NCBI GenBank assembly: GCA_945829235.1
Contig: CALZUA010000002.1
Span: forward strand, 183,505 to 247,504
Source of the DNA: an uncultured Clostridia bacterium
GTDB lineage: Bacteria > Bacillota > Clostridia > Oscillospirales > Ruminococcaceae
Length of the DNA: 64,000 nucleotides
Direction of reading: 5' to 3'
Part shown: in pieces, positions 1 to 7,835 of the stretch
How positions within the stretch are numbered: the first letter of the stretch is position 1
Layout of the letters: each line of letters begins with the position of its first letter
Program-made: the position numbers and the translations under genes
The notes under the pieces: model-generated
The model's database searches: none
Seen by the model: only the letters and a program-made list of their open reading frames with translations
What the model was told of the DNA's origin: nothing

Positions 1-1
1 A

Positions 2-88
2 ATCGGCATCTCGCAAAGCTACATCTCCCGCCTTGAAAAGCGCATTATAAAGCAACTTCGTGAGGATTTGGAGAAGGTTTGCAATTAG
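2..88 (+). CDS. sigE: RNA polymerase sporulation sigma factor, sigma-E-like (3' end only)
   Basis: Only the last 28 codons lie in the window. They encode the recognition-helix end of sigma region 4.2, which contacts the promoter -35 element. The motif GISQSYISRLEKRIIKQLR matches my memory of the end of Bacillus SigE much better than SigK or SigG. SigE is the early mother-cell sigma factor of sporulation. In Bacillus sigG follows sigE directly; here a convergent chemoreceptor follows and sigG lies about 38 kb away. SigK or another spore sigma factor cannot be excluded from so short a piece. Confidence 0.75.
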   Translation: MGISQSYISRLEKRIIKQLREDLEKVCN

Positions 89-125
89 TCATTAGCTGTT
101 ATTCACCGCAAAATTTTGATAAAAA

Positions 126-154
126 ACGGGCGTATGCGAAAGACATACGCCCGT
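126..154. terminator. Bidirectional terminator between sigE and the chemoreceptor gene
   Basis: There is a perfect 11-bp stem (ACGGGCGTATG with CATACGCCCGT) and a 7-nt loop. Six A residues precede it, giving a U-run for minus-strand transcripts, and GTTATTTGTT follows it. It sits between two converging genes and can serve both. Confidence 0.85.
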
Positions 155-173
155 GTTATTTGTTGATTCAAAT

Positions 174-1847
174 TTAATCGCGGAGCTTGAACTCGGCAAT
201 AAGTCCCTTGAGCGTTTCCGCCTGTCCCGAAAGCTCCTCGGAAGCGGCTGCGGACTGTTCTGCGGTTGCTGAGTTGGTCTGAACAACGTTTGAAATCTGT
301 TCAACGCCCGTGTTAATCTGGATAATCGAATCGGCAGCTTCAGCAGACGCACCGGAAATACCCGCGTTCAGCTTCGCAACCTCGCCGGCAGATGTGGAAA
401 CCTGCTCCATCATAACGGCAACCTCGCCGACAAGTCCGTTGCCCTGTTCAACCGCTCTTACGGTGTTTTCGATAAGCTCGTTGGTGTTGTTGGCGGCTTC
501 TGCGGACTTGGACGCAAGGTTTCTTACCTCGTCGGCAACAACCGCAAAGCCCTTGCCTGCTTCGCCTGCGCGAGCCGCTTCAATTGCCGCATTAAGCGAC
601 AGAATGTTGGTCTGGAAGGCAATATCCTCGATAGTCTTGATAATCTGACTGATTTGGTTGGAGCGCTCTTTGATTTCCTCCATCGCACTGACAAGCTCGT
701 TCATCTTCGCATTTGCGGAGTTCATCGCGATTCCTGCCTCGTCGGTCTTGAGGCTTGCTGCCTTGGCAGCCTCGGCGTTCTGGTTAATCTGTCCCGCGAT
801 AATCTGGATTGTTGCCGCAAGCTCCTCAACGGAAGAAGCCTGTTCGGTTGCACCCGAAGCAAGCGCCTGAGCACCCGCAGAAACCTGCTCGGAGCCCGAA
901 GCAACCTGTTCAGCGGACTGGTTGATGTTGAGCAGAATTTCGTTCAGCTTGTCAACAACCTCGCACTTGTTGTCGTAAATCGACTTGTATGCGCCGACAT
1001 AAATGGAAGCATTGTCGTTTGCAATCGCAAGATTGCCGTTTGACAGCTCGTCAAAGGTGTAGTCGATATCATCGATAACCTCTTTGGTTCTGTCGCAGAG
1101 CGTTCTCATATTATCGGCAAGCTGACCAAGCTCGTCCTTGGACTTGTATTCAATGTTAATGTTGAAATCACCCTCGGACATCTTCTCGGCCGCCGCGTGA
1201 ACCTGCTTGATAGCGGAAGTAAGGCTCTTTGTGAGGTACAACGCAAGTATAATCGAGAAAATTGTTACGATAACGCCAAGCGCAGAATCAACTATCATCA
1301 AAGTCATACTTGTTCCGGTGCCGTCCTCGTAAACCTTTTTCGCGTCTGCAACTGCCGCTTCATGAACTGCGTCGATAGAGGTTTTGGCAGAAACCATATT
1401 CGGATAAACATCGTTCATATAGAACTCGTAAGCACCGGATACATCGTGCGCCTTGCAGTGCTCGGAAAAGTTTTTAAAGCCCTCGAGAGATGCATTTATG
1501 TAACCCTCTGCTTCGGTAAGAGAAGCTGAACGACCGCCGTACAATTCATTCATTCCCTGAACAGCTTTTAGAATATTATTTAACTCTTCCTCCGCAGAAG
1601 CAAGTTTTTCAAGCTTCTTTGTTTCATCGGGTTCAACAGCCGCCTGCATCATATCCTTTGCGGCAATCTGAATAGTTTCTTTCATATTATCAACTCTTTG
1701 TACACACAAAAAAGATGTATTGAAAGAATCGATATCAGCCGATACTCTTGAAAAGCCGATAGCCGCAAATGCAACCAAAGCAATTGTCATTACAACAATT
1801 ATTCCAAAAGAAAGAAGCAATTTTTTGGAAACCTTTAAATTCTTCAT
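174..1847 (-). CDS. Methyl-accepting chemotaxis protein
   Basis: This is a 557-aa transmembrane chemoreceptor. Residues about 8-31 form the first membrane helix. An extracytoplasmic four-helix-bundle-type sensor of about 150 residues follows, then a second membrane helix (about 182-206), a HAMP linker and a long coiled-coil signalling domain. The conserved hairpin tip ([21 protein letters not shown] and nearby residues) that contacts CheA/CheW is intact. The ATG at 1847 is chosen because GGAGG lies 8 nt upstream; a TTG at 1862 in the same frame has no such site. The gene is monocistronic with its own strong promoter. No other chemotaxis genes are in the window, so the ligand is unknown. Confidence 0.95.
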   Translation of the reverse strand: MKNLKVSKKLLLSFGIIVVMTIALVAFAAIGFSRVSADIDSFNTSFLCVQRVDNMKETIQIAAKDMMQAAVEPDETKKLEKLASAEEELNNILKAVQGMNELYGGRSASLTEAEGYINASLEGFKNFSEHCKAHDVSGAYEFYMNDVYPNMVSAKTSIDAVHEAAVADAKKVYEDGTGTSMTLMIVDSALGVIVTIFSIILALYLTKSLTSAIKQVHAAAEKMSEGDFNINIEYKSKDELGQLADNMRTLCDRTKEVIDDIDYTFDELSNGNLAIANDNASIYVGAYKSIYDNKCEVVDKLNEILLNINQSAEQVASGSEQVSAGAQALASGATEQASSVEELAATIQIIAGQINQNAEAAKAASLKTDEAGIAMNSANAKMNELVSAMEEIKERSNQISQIIKTIEDIAFQTNILSLNAAIEAARAGEAGKGFAVVADEVRNLASKSAEAANNTNELIENTVRAVEQGNGLVGEVAVMMEQVSTSAGEVAKLNAGISGASAEAADSIIQINTGVEQISNVVQTNSATAEQSAAASEELSGQAETLKGLIAEFKLRD

Positions 1848-1882
1848 AGAAATGTCCTCCAATTCCCTATTTTTGTAACTTA

Positions 1883-1911
1883 ATTATATCACTTTATTAT
1901 ACCGATGTCAA
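1883..1911 (-). promoter_or_regulatory. Consensus sigma-A promoter of the chemoreceptor gene
   Basis: On the minus strand TTGACA, a 17-bp spacer and TATAAT match the vegetative consensus exactly, about 35 bp upstream of the start codon. Confidence 0.85.
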
Positions 1912-2064
1912 GAGATTTATGACGAGTTATGTATAATTAAATATCATTTTTTTTGCACAAATGTCAATTTTTTCATCTTAAATTTCCCATTTTTTGACTA
2001 AGTGAAAAAACCGACAAATTGTTACAAGACTCACCAAAATGCTGAAAAAATCATATAATCAAAC

Positions 2065-2082
2065 AGCGGATATTATACCGCT
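2065..2082. promoter_or_regulatory. Short dyad upstream of cotJA
   Basis: AGCGG and CCGCT flank an AT-rich octamer about 25 bp upstream of cotJA. GATATTATA in the middle loosely resembles a mother-cell (sigma-E/K) -10 element, but no convincing -35 was found. It may be an operator over the cotJ promoter. Confidence 0.3.
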
Positions 2083-2106
2083 AAATCTGCAAGAAAGGAA
2101 GATTTT

Positions 2107-2271
2107 ATGGAATCGATGAAAAACCCGAAACGTCCGGGTTATGCTTATGTTCCAAATCAGCGAATGGAAAAGGTGTATTCACCGTCTAAAGCGCTGAAAG
2201 CAGGGACAATTTTCCCCGAGCTGAATATCACAATGGAGGAATATCAAAGGGGGCTTTTTAATGGGAAATAA
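2107..2271 (+). CDS. cotJA: Spore coat associated protein CotJA
   Basis: This is a small 54-aa protein with the CotJA-type pattern: YVPNQ near the start, then KAL..GT.FPEL and a final EYQRG. It is the first gene of the cotJ operon, whose products form a subcomplex of the mother-cell spore coat. It starts at ATG 2107 behind an AAAGGAAG ribosome-binding site and overlaps cotJB by 11 bp, which suggests translational coupling. The operon's identity is secured by the adjacent CotJB and the manganese catalase CotJC. Confidence 0.88.
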   Translation: MESMKNPKRPGYAYVPNQRMEKVYSPSKALKAGTIFPELNITMEEYQRGLFNGK

Positions 2272-2599
2272 CTATATGAACAAGCGCGGGAATATGAACG
2301 ACAATGTCCGCGTTCCAAGACAGAATGTTGAGAATAGCGGTTCGAGCGGCAATTCTCCCGCGTGTGATGAGCTTTTGAGAGCTATCGCCGAAGCGTCGTT
2401 TTTTGCGATGGATTTGAAGCTTTACCTCGACACTCACCCCGATGATACAAGAGCCGTTGAGATGTTCCGCGAGGCTGTTAAGCAGTACAAAGCCTGCAAG
2501 GCGGCGTTTGAGGACAGCTTTTACCCGCTTACGGCAATGAGCGCGGGCAAAGACGGCGATTGGGATTGGTTATGCGGAACTTTCCCGCCGTTGAGTTAA
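2261..2599 (+). CDS. cotJB: Spore coat protein CotJB
   Basis: This 112-aa protein belongs to the CotJB family. It has a helical core (ELLRAIAEASFFAMDLKLYLDTHP) and the aromatic C-terminal signature WDWLCGTFP. The N-terminal 35 residues are polar, rich in Asn and Gly and probably flexible, and make it longer than the roughly 90-residue homologues. A later methionine could be the true start, but the present ATG is well placed inside the end of cotJA. It works with CotJA and CotJC in assembly of the spore coat. Confidence 0.9.
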   Translation: MGNNYMNKRGNMNDNVRVPRQNVENSGSSGNSPACDELLRAIAEASFFAMDLKLYLDTHPDDTRAVEMFREAVKQYKACKAAFEDSFYPLTAMSAGKDGDWDWLCGTFPPLS

Positions 2600-2615
2600 G
2601 AAATCGAGGTGGCTT

Positions 2616-3185
2616 ATGTTTATTTTTGAAAAAAGAACGCAAATTCCTATCTGCATAAAAAACAAGAACCCCAAGCTCGCGGGGATTATTATCAGCCAGT
2701 ACGGCGGCCCCGATGGCGAGCTCGGCGCTTCTCTGCGTTACCTCTCGCAACGCTTCACAATGCCCGACAACCGCGGCAAAGCACTTCTCACGGATATCGG
2801 CACGGAAGAACTTGGGCATCTTGAAATGATTGGAAGCATTGTCGGACAACTCACCGACGGCGAGGGCGCAAAGAGCTTTGACAAGTTCGGTCAAGCGGAA
2901 CGCTACGTTGACCACGGAAACGCGGTTTATCCGTCAAGCGCGGCGGGTGTTCCCTTTACCGCGGCTTATCTTCAGTCAAAGGCAGACCCGATTTCCGATA
3001 TTATGGAGGATATGGCTGCCGAGCAAAAGGCTCGTGCTACTTACGACAACATTCTGCGGCTTTCCGATGACCCTGATGTTAACGAGGTTATCAAGTTTCT
3101 TCGCGCAAGAGAGGTCGTGCATTTTCAGCGGTTTGGCGAGCTGCTCAATTACTATCAGGAGAAAATTCAAGATTGCAAGTACTAA
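2616..3185 (+). CDS. cotJC: Manganese catalase-type spore coat protein CotJC
   Basis: This 189-aa protein is a ferritin-like four-helix bundle of the manganese catalase family. Probable dimanganese ligands are visible as E in GGPDGELGAS, E..H in EELGHLEM, E in AAEQKARATYD and E..H in REVVHFQRF. It is expected to disproportionate hydrogen peroxide in the spore coat. It is the last gene of the cotJ operon, 16 bp after cotJB, and a strong terminator follows. Its length is normal for CotJC, which lacks the long C-terminal extension of soluble manganese catalases. Confidence 0.95.
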   Translation: MFIFEKRTQIPICIKNKNPKLAGIIISQYGGPDGELGASLRYLSQRFTMPDNRGKALLTDIGTEELGHLEMIGSIVGQLTDGEGAKSFDKFGQAERYVDHGNAVYPSSAAGVPFTAAYLQSKADPISDIMEDMAAEQKARATYDNILRLSDDPDVNEVIKFLRAREVVHFQRFGELLNYYQEKIQDCKY

Positions 3186-3192
3186 AGCAACG

Positions 3193-3222
3193 CCGCCTCG
3201 GAACTGCCCGGGGCGGTTTTTT
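3193..3222 (+). terminator. Terminator of the cotJ operon
   Basis: There is a 9-bp GC-rich stem (CCGCCTCGG with CCGGGGCGG), a 6-nt loop and six T residues, 8 bp after the cotJC stop codon. Confidence 0.88.
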
Positions 3223-3285
3223 ACGTCATAAATTTCCGGACGCGCTAATATACTTGTACAAAAATCCTGCGGAAAGGAAAAAGCT

Positions 3286-4995
3286 ATGACCGAGAAAAAG
3301 TTCATAAAAAACACCGCAATTTTATTTATTTCTATGGCGATAACAAAAGTTGTCGGTGCGCTTTTCAAGATACCTCTCGCTAACCTTCTCGGCGGCACGG
3401 GAATGGGTTATTTTTCATCGGCTTACGGGCTGTATTCACCGATTTTCGCGATAACAGCCGCCGGTATCCCGACCGTTATTATGCGGACAACCGCGCGTTG
3501 CTCCGCTTCGGGCAACCTTTGCCGAGCCGGTGCTGTGAGGAAATGCGCGCTTTTGATGTTCGCGATAATCGGGCTTTTCGGTACACTTTGCGTTGCCGCT
3601 TTTGCAAAGCCGTTTTCCGAGCACATCGCCTGTTCCCCGCAAAGCCTTGCCTGCGTTTTGTGCATATCGCCTGCGGTAATGCTCTGTTGCATTGCAAGCG
3701 TTTTCCGAGGTTATCGCGAGGGGCTTGCGGACGTTGTTCCGTCATCGGCTTCGGCTATCAGCGAGGCTGTTTCCCGTGCAATTTTCGGTTTGGGATTGTC
3801 CTACGCTGTAATTATGTACGCCAAAAATTGCTTCGCAAACGGGCTTGACGTTTTCGGCATTGCTTGTTCAACCGAGGAACAGGCTTATTCTGCCGCACTG
3901 CCTTATGCCGCTGCAGGAGCGGTTCTTGCGGTATCGTTAAGCGAGCTTGCGGGACTTATCACGTTGATAATTATCGAAAAACGCAAGAAAAACCGCATTG
4001 TTATGCCAAAACGTTGCGAGTACAGCCGCAGGGAAATCTGCATTTCGCTTCTGAAGGAAATCGCGCCGATTGCCGCGTCTGCGCTTGTGGTAAACTGCGT
4101 TTCGTTTGTGGATTTGCTCACGGTTACGCGAACGCTTTCGTACTCTGCCGCGAGAAACCCTGAGTTCTTCAACAACGCTTTCGGCAATATTTTCGAAAAC
4201 TGCGGCGGAATTGAGGGATTGCCGAACTTTATGTACGGGAGCTACACGGGAATTGCAATGACGTTGTTTATGCTCATACCATCGTTTGCGGGAATGGCCT
4301 CAACAGCGGCGGCACCCGAAATTGCGGCGGCTTGGGAGATAAAGGACAACGCTCAGCTTTTGCGAAAAATCCGTCTGCAACTCCGCGCGGGAGCACTTAT
4401 CGCCTGCCCCGCCTGTATGGGAGCGGCCGCTCTTGCCGCGCCTATCCTCAATATGCTGTACAAATCGCGCGCCGCGGAGGTTTCCGTCTGCCTTGATTCG
4501 TTTGTAATTCTTTGCCTTGGCGGGATTTTTATGACCGCGTCCTCCGCACTTTTCGGAATTTTTCAGTCTATCGGAAAAGCACGCGTGCCGTTAATTTTGA
4601 TGAGCTGTTCCATTGTATTAAAATTCGTTCTCAACCCGTTGCTCATCTCAATCCCCTCGCTGAATATCGCGGGAGCGGCTCTTTCCAGCGTTATAGGATA
4701 CATTATAATGACAATCGGCGGAACAATAATGCTGAAAAAAGAATTGCCCGTGAAAATCGGCGTTTTTGGTGCGGTTTTCCCGCCGTTTATCTGCGCGTGC
4801 GGGTGCGGCGCGGCGGCTTATTTTATTCATCAGATGTTGCAAAACCACATAAATTCAACTCTCAACGTTATTGTTTCAACGATTTCAGGTGCTTTGGTTT
4901 ATGCAATATTACTGATTTTAACAGGCTGTTTTCGTACAAGTGGCATAATAAAAGCAAAAATTGCAAAAAAAACAAAAAAACCACTTGCAAAATAA
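3286..4995 (+). CDS. SpoVB/MurJ-like polysaccharide flippase
   Basis: This 569-aa protein is almost entirely hydrophobic, with about 14 membrane segments. It belongs to the MOP superfamily polysaccharide-transporter branch. The N-terminal block (KNTAILFISMAITKVVGALFKIPLAN..G..GMGYF) is typical of SpoVB and YabM-type flippases. SpoVB is linked to spore cortex synthesis, where lipid-linked peptidoglycan precursor flipping is the likely role. It precedes mazG as yabM does in Bacillus, so a YabM/SpoVB orthologue is likely. A promoter for mazG overlaps its stop codon, so the downstream genes can be expressed separately. Confidence 0.88.
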   Translation: MTEKKFIKNTAILFISMAITKVVGALFKIPLANLLGGTGMGYFSSAYGLYSPIFAITAAGIPTVIMRTTARCSASGNLCRAGAVRKCALLMFAIIGLFGTLCVAAFAKPFSEHIACSPQSLACVLCISPAVMLCCIASVFRGYREGLADVVPSSASAISEAVSRAIFGLGLSYAVIMYAKNCFANGLDVFGIACSTEEQAYSAALPYAAAGAVLAVSLSELAGLITLIIIEKRKKNRIVMPKRCEYSRREICISLLKEIAPIAASALVVNCVSFVDLLTVTRTLSYSAARNPEFFNNAFGNIFENCGGIEGLPNFMYGSYTGIAMTLFMLIPSFAGMASTAAAPEIAAAWEIKDNAQLLRKIRLQLRAGALIACPACMGAAALAAPILNMLYKSRAAEVSVCLDSFVILCLGGIFMTASSALFGIFQSIGKARVPLILMSCSIVLKFVLNPLLISIPSLNIAGAALSSVIGYIIMTIGGTIMLKKELPVKIGVFGAVFPPFICACGCGAAAYFIHQMLQNHINSTLNVIVSTISGALVYAILLILTGCFRTSGIIKAKIAKKTKKPLAK

Positions 4996-5013
4996 CGCAA
5001 AATAGGGTATTAT
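4985..5013 (+). promoter_or_regulatory. Promoter of mazG
   Basis: TTGCAA, a 17-bp spacer and TATTAT overlap the stop codon of the flippase gene and lie about 50 bp upstream of mazG. Confidence 0.65.
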
Positions 5014-5065
5014 AGTAGATGGTTATTCGATTTTTGCCTAAAATGATTGTAAAGGAGATTTGGAA

Positions 5066-5860
5066 ATGGATTTCGAGTTTAAAAGTCGTTACGACATTTC
5101 CGACCTTCTGAAAATTATGAAAATTCTGCGCTCCGAAAACGGTTGCCCGTGGGATAAGGTTCAAACGCATGAGTCCATACGCACCGACCTTATCGAGGAA
5201 ACCTATGAGGTCTGTGAGGGAATTGACGCCAACAGCCCCGAAATGCTTCGGGAAGAGCTTGGCGATTTGCTGATGCAGGTCGTTTTTCATTCGGAGATTG
5301 AGTCGGAAAGCGGGCATTTCGATTTTGACGACGTTTGCGACGGTATCTGCAAAAAGCTCGTTTACCGCCACCCTCACGTTTTCGGTGAGGTGTCCGTCAA
5401 GGACGCAGACGAGGTTCTGAAAAACTGGGACGCATTGAAAAAAGCCGGAAAGCATCAGGATACTTACTCGGATACGCTTGAGAGCGTGCCCAAAACCTTC
5501 CCCGCCCTTCTTCGAGGCGAAAAGGTTTGCAAGCGCGCGGCAAGAGCAGGTGTTTCCGATAACGACGCAAATTCCTGCGCCGAGAGTATTATTGAGGATA
5601 TTCGGCAACTTTGTTGTCGCGATTTTTCGGGTGATGTTGAACAAAATCAACAGATTATGGGCAAAATTTTGCTGAAATTTTGTAATTTGAACAGAATTTT
5701 GAAGGTTGACAGCGAAAAAGCCTTGACATATTCTACGAATAGGTTTATAATGAATTTTAGGGCTGTCGAAAATGAAATCATCGCAAGCGGAAAATTCCTC
5801 GACGATATTTCCGATGAGGAACTTAATCTTGCGCTTGACAAAGTCCTCAACGGTTTATAA
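5066..5860 (+). CDS. mazG: Nucleoside triphosphate pyrophosphohydrolase MazG
   Basis: This 264-aa protein is a MazG all-alpha NTP pyrophosphohydrolase that converts (d)NTPs to NMPs and pyrophosphate, probably for nucleotide-pool house-cleaning. The first domain has the conserved CPWD..QTH..I......EE.YE motif and REELGDLLMQVVFH, which supply the acidic magnesium ligands. A second, more divergent MazG-like domain is expected in the C-terminal half. The ATG at 5066 has GGAG 8 nt upstream; an in-frame TTG at 5060 is too close to that site. The position between the SpoVB-like gene and the S4 gene matches yabN in Bacillus. Confidence 0.93.
   Translation: MDFEFKSRYDISDLLKIMKILRSENGCPWDKVQTHESIRTDLIEETYEVCEGIDANSPEMLREELGDLLMQVVFHSEIESESGHFDFDDVCDGICKKLVYRHPHVFGEVSVKDADEVLKNWDALKKAGKHQDTYSDTLESVPKTFPALLRGEKVCKRAARAGVSDNDANSCAESIIEDIRQLCCRDFSGDVEQNQQIMGKILLKFCNLNRILKVDSEKALTYSTNRFIMNFRAVENEIIASGKFLDDISDEELNLALDKVLNGL
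5723..5751 (+). promoter_or_regulatory. Perfect sigma-A promoter inside mazG, driving hup
   Basis: TTGACA, 17 bp and TATAAT lie inside the 3' part of the mazG coding sequence, giving a 5' leader of about 145 nt for the HU gene. HU is normally among the most abundant proteins, so a separate full-consensus promoter makes sense. Confidence 0.85.
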
Positions 5861-5901
5861 CCGTTAGATAATAGAATCAATATTTTTGGAGGTTTAATAA
5901 C

Positions 5902-6210
5902 ATGACAAAAGCAGAATTAGTAACAGAGGTTGCCGCTAAGTCCGGTCTTTCCAAGAAGGATACCGAGAAGGCTATCGCAGGCGTTATCGAGGCAGTTACT
6001 GAAACTCTTGCAAAGGGTGAGTCCATTCAGCTGGTTGGTTTCGGTACTTTCGAGGTTCGTGAGCGCGCTGCAAGAAAGGGTATCAACCCCCGCACCAAGG
6101 AGCCCATCAATATCGAGGCTACCAAGGTTCCCGCTTTCAAGGCTGGTAGAGCTCTCAAGGACGCTGTTGGCGTTCAGGTTGACACCAAGAAAAAGGGCAA
6201 GAAAAAGTAA
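5902..6210 (+). CDS. hup: DNA-binding protein HU
   Basis: This 102-aa HU-family nucleoid protein forms dimers that bend DNA. The two N-terminal helices (MTKAELVTEVAAKSG) and the beta-arm signature GFGTFEVRERAARKGINP are intact. It carries a short lysine-rich tail (KKKGKKK) beyond the usual roughly 90 residues, which probably adds non-specific DNA affinity. Codon choice is biased in the way of highly expressed genes. It has a GGAGG site and is driven by the consensus promoter in mazG. Its presence between mazG and the S4 gene is an addition to the Bacillus-type yab order. Confidence 0.96.
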   Translation: MTKAELVTEVAAKSGLSKKDTEKAIAGVIEAVTETLAKGESIQLVGFGTFEVRERAARKGINPRTKEPINIEATKVPAFKAGRALKDAVGVQVDTKKKGKKK

Positions 6211-6229
6211 TTCTTTTTAAGAAGGTTTC

Positions 6230-6256
6230 AAGCGGCGGGTTTTTCCGCCGCTTTTA
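6230..6256 (+). terminator. Hairpin terminator or attenuator after hup
   Basis: A 9-bp stem (AAGCGGCGG with CCGCCGCTT) and a 6-nt loop are followed by only TTTTA. It probably stops most hup transcripts and lets some reach the S4 gene 20 bp further on. Confidence 0.65.
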
Positions 6257-6275
6257 GCTGTATAAGGAGCAATTT

Positions 6276-6512
6276 ATGCGTTTGGATAAGTTTTTGAAGG
6301 TTTCCCGTTTAATCAAGCGTAGAACCGTTGCCAACGAAGCTTGCGATGCCGAAAAGGTTTCCGTTAACGGCAAGCCCGCGCGCGCTTCCTACGAGGTGAA
6401 AACGGGCGATATTATCGAAATCAACATCGGAAAACCGCTGAAAGTGCGCGTTCTCGAAATAAAAGAGTTCACGAAAAAGGAAGAAGCCGCCGCACTGTAC
6501 GAGGTTGTCTGA
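6276..6512 (+). CDS. S4-domain RNA-binding protein (YabO/Hsp15-like)
   Basis: This 78-aa protein consists of a single S4 domain (MRLDKFLKVSRLIKRRTVANEACD..KVSVNGKPARASYEVKTGDIIEI). The family includes Bacillus YabO/RqcP and E. coli Hsp15, which act on peptidyl-tRNA-blocked 50S subunits in ribosome quality control. Position after mazG and before yabP matches YabO, so the RqcP role is the best guess. It starts at ATG 6276 behind AAGGAG. Confidence 0.9.
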   Translation: MRLDKFLKVSRLIKRRTVANEACDAEKVSVNGKPARASYEVKTGDIIEINIGKPLKVRVLEIKEFTKKEEAAALYEVV

Positions 6513-6528
6513 AATTGCCGCAAAAATG

Positions 6529-6556
6529 AATATTACTCTCCCCCGCCGAATACATT
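6529..6556 (+). promoter_or_regulatory. Candidate sigma-E promoter of yabP-yabQ
   Basis: GAATATT, a 13-bp spacer and AATACATT resemble the sigma-E consensus as I recall it (GKATATT and CATACANT), with one mismatch in each box. yabP and yabQ are mother-cell sporulation genes in Bacillus, which supports the reading. The 13-bp spacing is at the short end of the usual range. Confidence 0.5.
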
Positions 6557-6593
6557 TATAACAGCAATGATTTGTGTTGTTATAAGGACGGGG
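6541..6593 (+). promoter_or_regulatory. Hairpin that can hide the yabP ribosome-binding site
   Basis: TTATAACA (6556-6563) pairs with TGTTATAA (6578-6585). Outside this, CCCCG (6541-6545) can pair with CGGGG (6589-6593), the core of the yabP ribosome-binding site. Transcripts begun at the candidate sigma-E promoter would start near 6563 and lack the CCCCG arm. Confidence 0.45.
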
Positions 6594-6602
6594 GTGTTTT
6601 TT

Positions 6603-6875
6603 ATGCAGAACAATTCAATTGCCGCGCCGCAAAATATTGTTATGGAGAACCGAAAATCTCTGCGCGTTTCGGGCGTTAAGGATATCGACAGCTTCACTGA
6701 AACGCGCATTGTGCTTTCGACAATTATGGGCGAGCTCGTCATCAAGGGCGAGGATTTGCACGTCACCGCGCTTGACGCGGAAACCGGCGATTTTTCGATG
6801 ACCGGAAGCATCTCATCTTGCTCGTACAGCAGAAAAAGCGTGATGGACGGTCCGATTAAAAAGCTGTTTCGTTAA
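6603..6875 (+). CDS. yabP: Sporulation protein YabP
   Basis: This 90-aa protein belongs to the YabP/YqfC family. It has the signature MENRKSLRVSGVKDIDSFTETRIVL.T.MG.L.IKGEDLHV, and the last residues (GPIKKLFR) match the family's end. Its molecular function is not well defined, but genes of this family are expressed in the mother cell and needed for normal sporulation. The ATG at 6603 follows a G-rich site; an earlier in-frame ATG at 6567 lies inside a hairpin loop and lacks a binding site. The order yabP-yabQ-divIC is conserved with Bacillus. Confidence 0.9.
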   Translation: MQNNSIAAPQNIVMENRKSLRVSGVKDIDSFTETRIVLSTIMGELVIKGEDLHVTALDAETGDFSMTGSISSCSYSRKSVMDGPIKKLFR

Positions 6876-6906
6876 GGCTCAAAGTCGATGAAAACCGGAG
6901 GATAAA

Positions 6907-7449
6907 ATGAACGTTAGTATTCCCGATTGCTTTATGATTGCGTTTATCGTGGGATTGGTTTTCGGGCTGGTCTACGAGGTGCTGAGGATAATCAGGTTGA
7001 TTTTGCGCTTTAAGGCGGCTGTTTTTTTGTGCGACATCGTTTTCTTCGTGCTGGCGGCATTTGCTGTTGTCAAGCTCTCGACTGTCTTGGGCAACTATGT
7101 GCGAATGTACACGATTTTCGGCTTCGGTGCAGGCGTTTTCACCTATATCGTTACAGTTGGTCGTCTGCTTAACCTCATCGAAAGCGCGGCTTCGGTTGCT
7201 TGGCGGTTGACAATCGGGAAGCTTCTCCGGAAAATCGGCGGTTTTATGCGAAAAATGTTTGTTGGAATTGTACAGAAAGTCAAGCTCGGATTTGTGAGAG
7301 TTTCCAAATATTTCTCCGAACAGCCTGAAAAACGCGCTAGGCACTTGAAATCAACAGCTGAAAAAGTGTATAATGAAAAGAGATTAGATAAAATTGGGGA
7401 AGGTGAAAATAATGTCATCAAAGCAAATGTCAGGAGAGGTCTGCAATAG
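6907..7449 (+). CDS. yabQ: Spore cortex biosynthesis protein YabQ
   Basis: This 180-aa membrane protein has about four hydrophobic helices in its first 105 residues and a basic, soluble C-terminal tail. The opening (CFMIAFIVGLVFGLVYEVLRIIR) is typical of YabQ. In Bacillus, YabQ localises to the forespore-surrounding membranes and is required for cortex formation. The tail is longer than the membrane core needs and may bind a partner. It overlaps divIC by 38 bp, which suggests coupling. A GGAGG site precedes the ATG. Confidence 0.88.
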   Translation: MNVSIPDCFMIAFIVGLVFGLVYEVLRIIRLILRFKAAVFLCDIVFFVLAAFAVVKLSTVLGNYVRMYTIFGFGAGVFTYIVTVGRLLNLIESAASVAWRLTIGKLLRKIGGFMRKMFVGIVQKVKLGFVRVSKYFSEQPEKRARHLKSTAEKVYNEKRLDKIGEGENNVIKANVRRGLQ

Positions 7450-7744
7450 TCCCAAAAAACACCGTCTTTTTCGGCTTCTTGTCGGCGCAGCGCTTTTGGT
7501 TGTCGCGGTTTTTGTTGTGTATGTGCTCGTTTCCGATATGATGCAAATTCAGAAGGATACCGAAACCTACAACAAGCTCGTTAATCAGACAAATGCCGTT
7601 AATGAGGAAAACGCGCAGATTACAAATTACCTCGAAAATGACGCGAATTTGAAAGAATATATCGAAGAAATCGCCCGCGAAAAGCTGGACTATGCAAATC
7701 CCGATGAGCGGATTTATTACGTTGTTCCCGCGGCTACCGAATAA
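7412..7744 (+). CDS. divIC: Septum formation initiator, DivIC/FtsL-like
   Basis: This 110-aa bitopic protein has a basic N-terminus of about 20 residues, one membrane helix (about 19-42) and an extracytoplasmic coiled coil (NKLVNQTNAVNEENAQITNYLENDANLKEYIEEIAREKLDYANPDE). The end pattern A+EKL.Y..P.E is the DivIC/FtsB signature. It would act in the FtsL-DivIB-DivIC divisome subcomplex. The ATG at 7412 has GGGGAAGG 8 nt upstream, inside yabQ. Its place after yabQ matches Bacillus. Confidence 0.9.
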   Translation: MSSKQMSGEVCNSPKKHRLFRLLVGAALLVVAVFVVYVLVSDMMQIQKDTETYNKLVNQTNAVNEENAQITNYLENDANLKEYIEEIAREKLDYANPDERIYYVVPAATE

Positions 7745-7749
7745 AATTC

Positions 7750-7774
7750 AGTCCCCTTTTGGGGACTTTTTTTT
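7750..7774 (+). terminator. Terminator after divIC
   Basis: AGTCCCC and GGGGACT form a 7-bp stem with a TTTT loop, followed by eight T residues. It ends the yab cluster. Confidence 0.92.
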
Positions 7775-7802
7775 GACTTTTTTTGCTGAAAATGTATATA
7801 AT
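7773..7802 (+). promoter_or_regulatory. Promoter of the cardiolipin synthase gene
   Basis: TTGACT, 18 bp and TATAAT overlap the end of the divIC terminator, 34 bp upstream of the start codon. Confidence 0.75.
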
Positions 7803-7835
7803 AAATAGGTGGATTTTTGTTTTTCGGAGTATTTT

